DNA of 64,000 nt, taken from contig CAJNDS010001924.1 in the NCBI GenBank assembly GCA_905221605.1, forward strand, positions 456,001-520,000, read 5' to 3'. How positions within the stretch are numbered: position 1 is the first letter of the stretch; each line of letters starts with the position of its first letter. This document shows positions 59,901 through 64,000 of this stretch, one piece after another. The notes below the pieces were generated by a model, which searched no databases, was not told the origin of the DNA, and saw only the letters and a list, made by a program, of their open reading frames with translations. This DNA comes from Symbiodinium natans. Lineage: Eukaryota > Sar > Dinophyceae > Suessiales > Symbiodiniaceae. The position numbers and the translations under genes are program-made.

Positions 59901-62900
59901 CCTGAACCTCGAAGTAGCAGTTGGAGGCCACCTGAGCGCCAGAACAGTCAGGTTCTGGGCGCCGTGACGCACTTCTCACAGATTTGAATGCGCTAACTCC
60001 CGTCCGGCCCCTCATGATATTTTAGCGCGAGAATTTCATTACTATGTTTTTAGCATTATATAATAGTACTATATGGTGCCAAGAGGGCACGAGAACGGCC
60101 ATAGCGGAAGCAACATCGTGGCCTAAATTTCATCGATGAGTTATATGCACCCTCGTGCACCATCCTTTAGTGAACGAAGTGAAAAAACATGAATTCATGA
60201 AAGATAGTTCGCTTCGCTCAGGAGGTCATTTTTATTATTAGAACTATCTGTTCGCGTCAATGAAAGGCTTCGAACAAGGGCGCCATAATATATCTAGCTC
60301 ATGCGACGTGCCCATCATAATATACGAATTATACACTAGTAAGCCGAACGCTTGGACTCCACCCTTCCCCTCTTAAATTTTTGTTTTCAGGGTTTAGAAT
60401 TCAGGGTTTACGGTGTAGGATACAGGGTTCAGGGGCCCCTCCGGTGCCTTTAGGATTTAGAGTTCAGGGGCCTCTCTGTGGCCTTTCGGATTTAAGATTT
60501 AGGGTTCAGGGGCCTTAGGGTTCAGGGCCCACTCTGGAACCTTTGGGGGTCGGTTCCAGTAGAACGGAAGACGAAACGGGGTGGTTACTTGGTGTTTTCT
60601 GAGTTTCTCATGATATTTTTAGATTCTCACGGAGCCTGTTTGGAGACTTTGCAAATTCTGCAGACCGAAAGACTTCATGATGAGGATGGAAACAAGCTTG
60701 TTTAGTCTCGATCACAAAATTCAAAAACAGCCCTAAACCCGAATAGAGTAAGGCTTGGGTGGTCCTGGGGTTGGGTGCTAGCTTTCGCGCGACGCTCCGC
60801 CCACGACTTTCTGGGTCGAGGCGCATCGTTTCAATGAACAAACCTAGACCCTATAAACCCTAAGTTGCTAACGTTTACCCAGACCCCTGGGGGGATCTAA
60901 ACAGTAGAACCCCGACATAGTACCCTATACTACTATTGGGTCATTTTTATGAACCCTTAATTGGGTCTACTTTTTGGAGTATATAAGGGTCACCTTTTAA
61001 GGGCCCTACCTAAAGGAGCCAGGTGACTTCCCTGAGAAGCCTGGGGCCCCTGAGAAGCCTGGGGCCGTGAGCCTCTAAACCCTGTAGCTGAGTGAGTACA
61101 CTTTACACTTTTTGGGATACTATAATCTCTACAACACCAAGCTTACAATTTTTTGGGGGCTTATGAACTCAGCAACTAAGTTAGAGTCATGCTAGCGTTG
61201 ATAGGGTGAAAACATTGGGATGCAGAACGCAGGGCGCCGGCCGGGAGTTGAGAAATCAGACCTAGGGACTATGAGTTTTGAGCTTTGCGTGTAGCGTTTA
61301 GGATTTGGGTTTGTAGGGTTTGGCGTGCAGGGTTGTAACGCTGGATCTGGGTTTCGAGTTGTTCGCAGTGTTGTAATGACGGGTAATTGAGTTTCCAGTT
61401 TAGAGTATAGGGTTCAAGGCTTGCAGTTTAGGACGTGAGACGCTGGGGTCTATAGGGGGTCTATACCGCAGATGTTTGATGTATTTATTCATCTTATCCC
61501 AGGCGGCGGTGGCGAAGGCTCCACGGCGCGTGAGGTGGGCGTTGCGAACCGGAGCACGGTGTTTAGGGTTTAGGGTTTAGGGTCTAGGGTTTAGGGTAGA
61601 TGCAGCTTGTGCTTATACATTTAGCACTTGGGGGGAGGGGGCGGGGGCAGGGTTTTGAGGGGGTTGTGCGCACATAGGCGCGCGGCAGTGTGCAGTCGAA
61701 TGTGCACGGAGTCTTCTTGCGACCGTCTCAACATGAGAACGCTGACATGGAACCTATTGCCAGATACTGGTTCTTTCAGATTAGCTCTCTAAGTGGTGGT
61801 CCATAAGGAAGGCAAACCACATACCCAAACTCTAAGCCGCAAGTGCGACGATGATGGGGATGACAAAAGGGATGCTCATGTAGAGAGGCCCTCACATCAT
61901 CGGTTTCACTACTACCCCCCTCTATGCTACCCCCCTCGGTTCCCCCCCCCCCCGCCTTAAAATATCCTTGGCTTAATTATTCCTAAATAGCCTTAATTCT
62001 GGGGGGAACCTAGGGGGGGAACCGTGATCACATGTTTGCCTGCAGGTTCTCCGCCACAATTCTGTGGAGAAGTGTGCTGCTGGGATTGATCGTGATCGGA
62101 AGCCCTACTTGGAGGTTCATGGGTTCTTTTAGCCACTGGCTTCGGGTTTAGAGTTTAGGGTTTGGGGTCTAGGGTCTAGGGTTTAGGGTTTAGGGTTAGG
62201 GTTTAGGGTTTACGGTTTAGGGTTTAGGGTTTAGGGGTTAGGGGTTAGGGTTTAGGGTTTAGGGTTTAGGGTGTAGGGTTTAGGGTTTAGGCTTTAGGGT
62301 TTAGGGTTTAGGGTTTAGGGTTCAGGGTTTAGGGTTCAGGGTTTAGGGTTTAGGGTTTAGGGTTTAGGGCAGCTAGCAATCTGGCTCGGGACACAGCACT
62401 GCTGAGTCCAAAAGTTTTAAGTGACAGCTGCATTGACCCCTGAACCCCTGAGCCCAAAACCACAGTGCATCATCCCGTCATCCCGAACCTCCCTGCATTA
62501 GACCTCTCCCCCTCCCTTCCAAGGGGCATGTTCGTGTTCTACATGTCGAAAACCGAAACCCTGTAAATCCGAAACCCCATAAACTATACCCTGAACCCGA
62601 AACCCTAAAAACTCTAGAAACCCTGTAAACCCTAGAAAGCCTATAAGCCCTATCAGCCCTATAAGCCCTTCCGCTCTATAAGCCGTGTAAACCCTATAAA
62701 CCCCATAGACCCTATAAACCCTAAACCCCGAAACCCCGCAACCCCTGAACCCTAAACCCCTAAACTCTAAACCCCTAAGACCCCCATAAACCCAAAAACC
62801 CCTAAACCCTATAAACCCTAACCCCTAAACTCCAAACCCCTAGGACCCCTAAACCTAAACCCCTGAACCATAGAAACCCTATAAGCCCTATAAACCCTAT

Positions 62901-63862
62901 AGTCCCTTCTAATCCCTCAAGAGTTTAAGGTGATGGTGGCCCTAAACCCCAAACCAGGAAAAACCTCAACCCCATAAGCGCAACAAGCCCTATAAACCGG
63001 GTTTAGGGTTTGGGTTTAGGGTTTAGGGTTTAATGTTTAGGGTTTAATGTTTAGGGTTTAGGGTTTAGGGTTTAGGGTTTAAACGCTATAATAACCCTAT
63101 AAACCCCACAATCCCTCAAGAGTCCAAGGTGATGGTGGACATTGACGGCGATGTTGTGGACTTCTGCAAGGCCTCCTAAACCCAGAGCTCTGGAGGTTTA
63201 GGGTTTAGGAGTTTAGGGGTTTAGGGGTTTAGGGGTTTAAGGGTTTGGGGGTGGACTTCAGGGTTTACAGTAAACCGCAAACCCTAAACCCTGAACCCTA
63301 ATCCCGAAGCCCTAAACCCTAACCCTAGAGCTTTGGGTGTTTAGGGTTTAGGGTTTAGGGTTTAGGGTTTAGGGTTTAGGGTTCAGGGTTCAGGGTTCAG
63401 GGTTCAGGGTTCAGGGTTCAGGGTTCAGGGTTCAGGGTTCAGGGTTCAGGGTTCAGAACTACTCATGGGCCTTTGTGGGGCTCTCTGCTATCGGGGATAC
63501 TAGAAACTACGCTCCGAAAAGCACAGGGTGCCAAAGAGGTTTCCCAATCCCACACAGCCCTCTCTACACCCTATGAGCATACAAAAAGGCTTCCTAGACT
63601 CATCCTAAACCGTAAACCCTCAACCCTCAACCCTAAATCAACCCTCAACCCTAAACCCTAAACCCGAAACCCTAAACCCTTAACCCGTCACCCTAAAACC
63701 TTCACCCTAAACCCTAAACCTAAACCCTAAACCCCACACCCTAAACCCTAAACCCTAGACCCATCCCCAAAGTCCGAAGCCCTCGAATGCCAGGAGCACC
63801 TGCTCGCCAACAAGGAGGCCTTCGCGGACCCGCGGCTGGACCTCATCATCGACGACTGCAAG
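53977..63862 (+). CDS. Thermospermine-synthase-like aminopropyltransferase, 3' end beyond window
   Basis: It should transfer an aminopropyl group from decarboxylated S-adenosylmethionine to a polyamine (spermidine to thermospermine in the ACL5 family). Exons: 53977-54033 (AFLKKDLEEGLQFNYKRL, likely N-terminal part), 55474-55533 (VNVCDTEPFGKVLIIDGLI; may start at 55456), 56367-56398 (SSELDEFIYHE), 57184-57232 (CLVHPAMLAHPTGAKR), 58776-58785 (VFI), 61503-61534 (GGGEGSTARE, the dcSAM-binding loop), 62046-62075 (VLRHNSVEKC), 63129-63170 (VMVDIDGDVVDFCK, with the acidic ligand-binding strand) and 63794-63862 (EHLLANKEAFADPRL then DLIIDDCK). The last eight close in phase over 108 residues and align end to end with the family. 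Donors are GA, GC, GT, GC, GT, GC, GC and GC. GGGEGSTARE and DEFIYHE favour ACL5-type over classical spermidine synthase (GGGDGG). One short exon between 54033 and 55474 is missing, and the catalytic GDLADP region lies off the right edge. Confidence 0.93.
55575..55668. repeat. Dispersed element, family H
   Basis: GTAGGCCCTGTTTGTCCTTT at the left, CCCCTTAAAACCGAAAAGGG in the middle and TTGCTAGGTTACTCCTGGG at the right. It lies in the intron right after aminopropyltransferase exon 55474-55533. Confidence 0.6.
58776..58785 (+). CDS. 10-nt microexon of the aminopropyltransferase gene
   Basis: GTCTTC then ATCG lies between CTCTGAG (acceptor) and GCCGC (GC donor). It encodes Val-Phe-Ile plus the first base of a Gly codon. 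The preceding exon ends in phase 0 (CGA|GT) and the next starts with GC in phase 1 (AG|GCGGCGG), so the insert restores the expected KR-VFI-GGGEG order exactly; without it the frame breaks. Support is from homology and phase only. Confidence 0.75.
58811..58930. repeat. TTTAGGG tandem array
   Basis: About 16 units, with TTTGGGG and TTCAGGG variants, start some 25 bp after the 10-nt exon. CCCTAAA units lie about 30 bp before that exon, so it sits between inverted arms. Confidence 0.95.
59247..59713. repeat. Family B element split by a G-rich insertion
   Basis: The left part ACTTGGATGTTCATGGTACG followed by ACCAATTATAATTTAAG ends near 59290. The right part starts near 59645 with CCCTTTAAGTGAGTACAG and closes with CGTACGAACCTCCAAGTA. 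About 350 bp in between, including a GGGGGGTGGGG tract (59365-59440), look inserted. Confidence 0.65.
59776..59918. repeat. Dispersed palindromic element, family B
   Basis: ACTTGGTTGTTCAGGGTGCT at the left and CGTACCCTGAACCTCGAAGT at the right, with TACTTAAGGGGCTTTTAAGT inside. It is intact and only about 60 bp from the split copy. Confidence 0.85.
60020..60370. other. AT-rich island of unknown origin inside an intron
   Basis: About 350 bp with no heptamers and high AT content, unlike its flanks. It contains short inverted pairs such as GATAGTTC (60204) and GAACTATC (60241). No open frame of note. It may be an inserted element. Confidence 0.45.
60945..61035. repeat. Family C element, right part
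   Basis: GGAGTATATAAGGGTCACC and TTTTAAGGGCCCTACCTAAA then GCCAGGTGACTTCCCTG match the right two-thirds of the family. Confidence 0.6.
61905..62035. repeat. Dispersed element, family I
   Basis: CTACCCCCCTCGGTTCCCCC at the left and AATTCTGGGGGGAACCTAGG at the right, with CCTTGGCTTAATTATTCC inside. It resembles 9886-10000 and lies just before aminopropyltransferase exon 62046-62075. Confidence 0.55.
62158..62370. repeat. Mixed TTTAGGG array
   Basis: About 28 units, mostly TTTAGGG with single TTCAGGG, GTTAGGG and TTTACGG variants, in the intron after exon 62046-62075. Confidence 0.95.
62911..62939. repeat. Partial copy of an exon start with its acceptor
   Basis: AATCCCTCAAGAG then TTTAAGGTGATGGTGG matches 63110-63138 at 27 of 29 positions. 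The downstream copy is the acceptor and first bases of the real exon 63129-63170. This copy has an AG|GTGATGGTGG acceptor look-alike but runs straight into CCCTAAA, so it is a decoy. Confidence 0.85.
63340..63452. repeat. TTTAGGG array passing into a pure TTCAGGG array
   Basis: Six TTTAGGG units are followed by about eleven identical TTCAGGG units. The switch is abrupt, so one variant unit was amplified. It lies in the intron before exon 63794-63862. Confidence 0.95.
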
Positions 63863-64000
63863 GCCGGTTTGGGGGGGTTTTGGGGTTTTGGGGGTTTAGG
63901 GTTTAGGGCTAGGGTTTAGGGCTAGGTCTTAGGGCTTAGGATGCGTTTCGGGGGTTTGAGTAGGCAACCTTTGACGGTCTTGGGCTGTATAGAATCCCAT

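Overview
This window looks like nuclear DNA of a dinoflagellate. It is saturated from end to end with telomere-like heptamers (TTTAGGG on one strand, CCCTAAA on the other, plus many one-base variants), and the coding sequence occurs as very short exons (about 10-80 nt) separated by introns of 0.3-3 kb. Where two neighbouring exons can be recognised from protein homology, the splice junctions are dinoflagellate-like: GC, GA or GT donors and AG acceptors usually followed by G. Every exon I can support is on the + strand. I cannot name the species. Almost none of the long open frames is a gene; most are translations of repeats.

Layout, left to right. (1) About 1.8-6.8 kb: a cold-shock-domain (CSD) gene, probable last exon at 8025-8222, possible leader exons near 0.7-1.1 kb. 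(2) 8.4-10.4 kb: a phase-consistent chain of six exons of unknown function; 13.2-18.4 kb holds further likely exons I cannot assign. (3) 18.9-21.0 kb: a second CSD gene with introns at the same places in the fold as the first. (4) 24.4-28.8 kb: the activation segment and C-lobe of an AGC-type protein kinase, with a possible last exon at 30.6 kb. (5) 31.1-34.6 kb: exons of an unknown gene with a clear stop at 34564-34566. (6) 36.2-48.7 kb: nineteen exons that join in phase into a coiled-coil, Glu/Arg-rich protein of about 296 codons. (7) 51.6-53.1 kb: further charged exons. (8) 54.0 kb to the right edge: a thermospermine-synthase-like (ACL5-type) aminopropyltransferase whose first well-supported 108 residues are read from eight exons, one of only 10 nt; the gene runs off the window.

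Between exons lie heptamer arrays, many small palindromic dispersed elements (at least eight families, several copies each), homopolymer G/C tracts, TA-rich microsatellites and a 2.2 kb fold-back element (about 48.97-51.23 kb). The most striking pattern is polarity. Donors are usually followed within about 150 nt by G-rich TTTAGGG tracts, and acceptors are usually preceded by C-rich CCCTAAA tracts, so a typical intron carries complementary ends that could pair and bring the splice sites together. All intron and exon calls come from reading by eye and have not been tested against transcripts.
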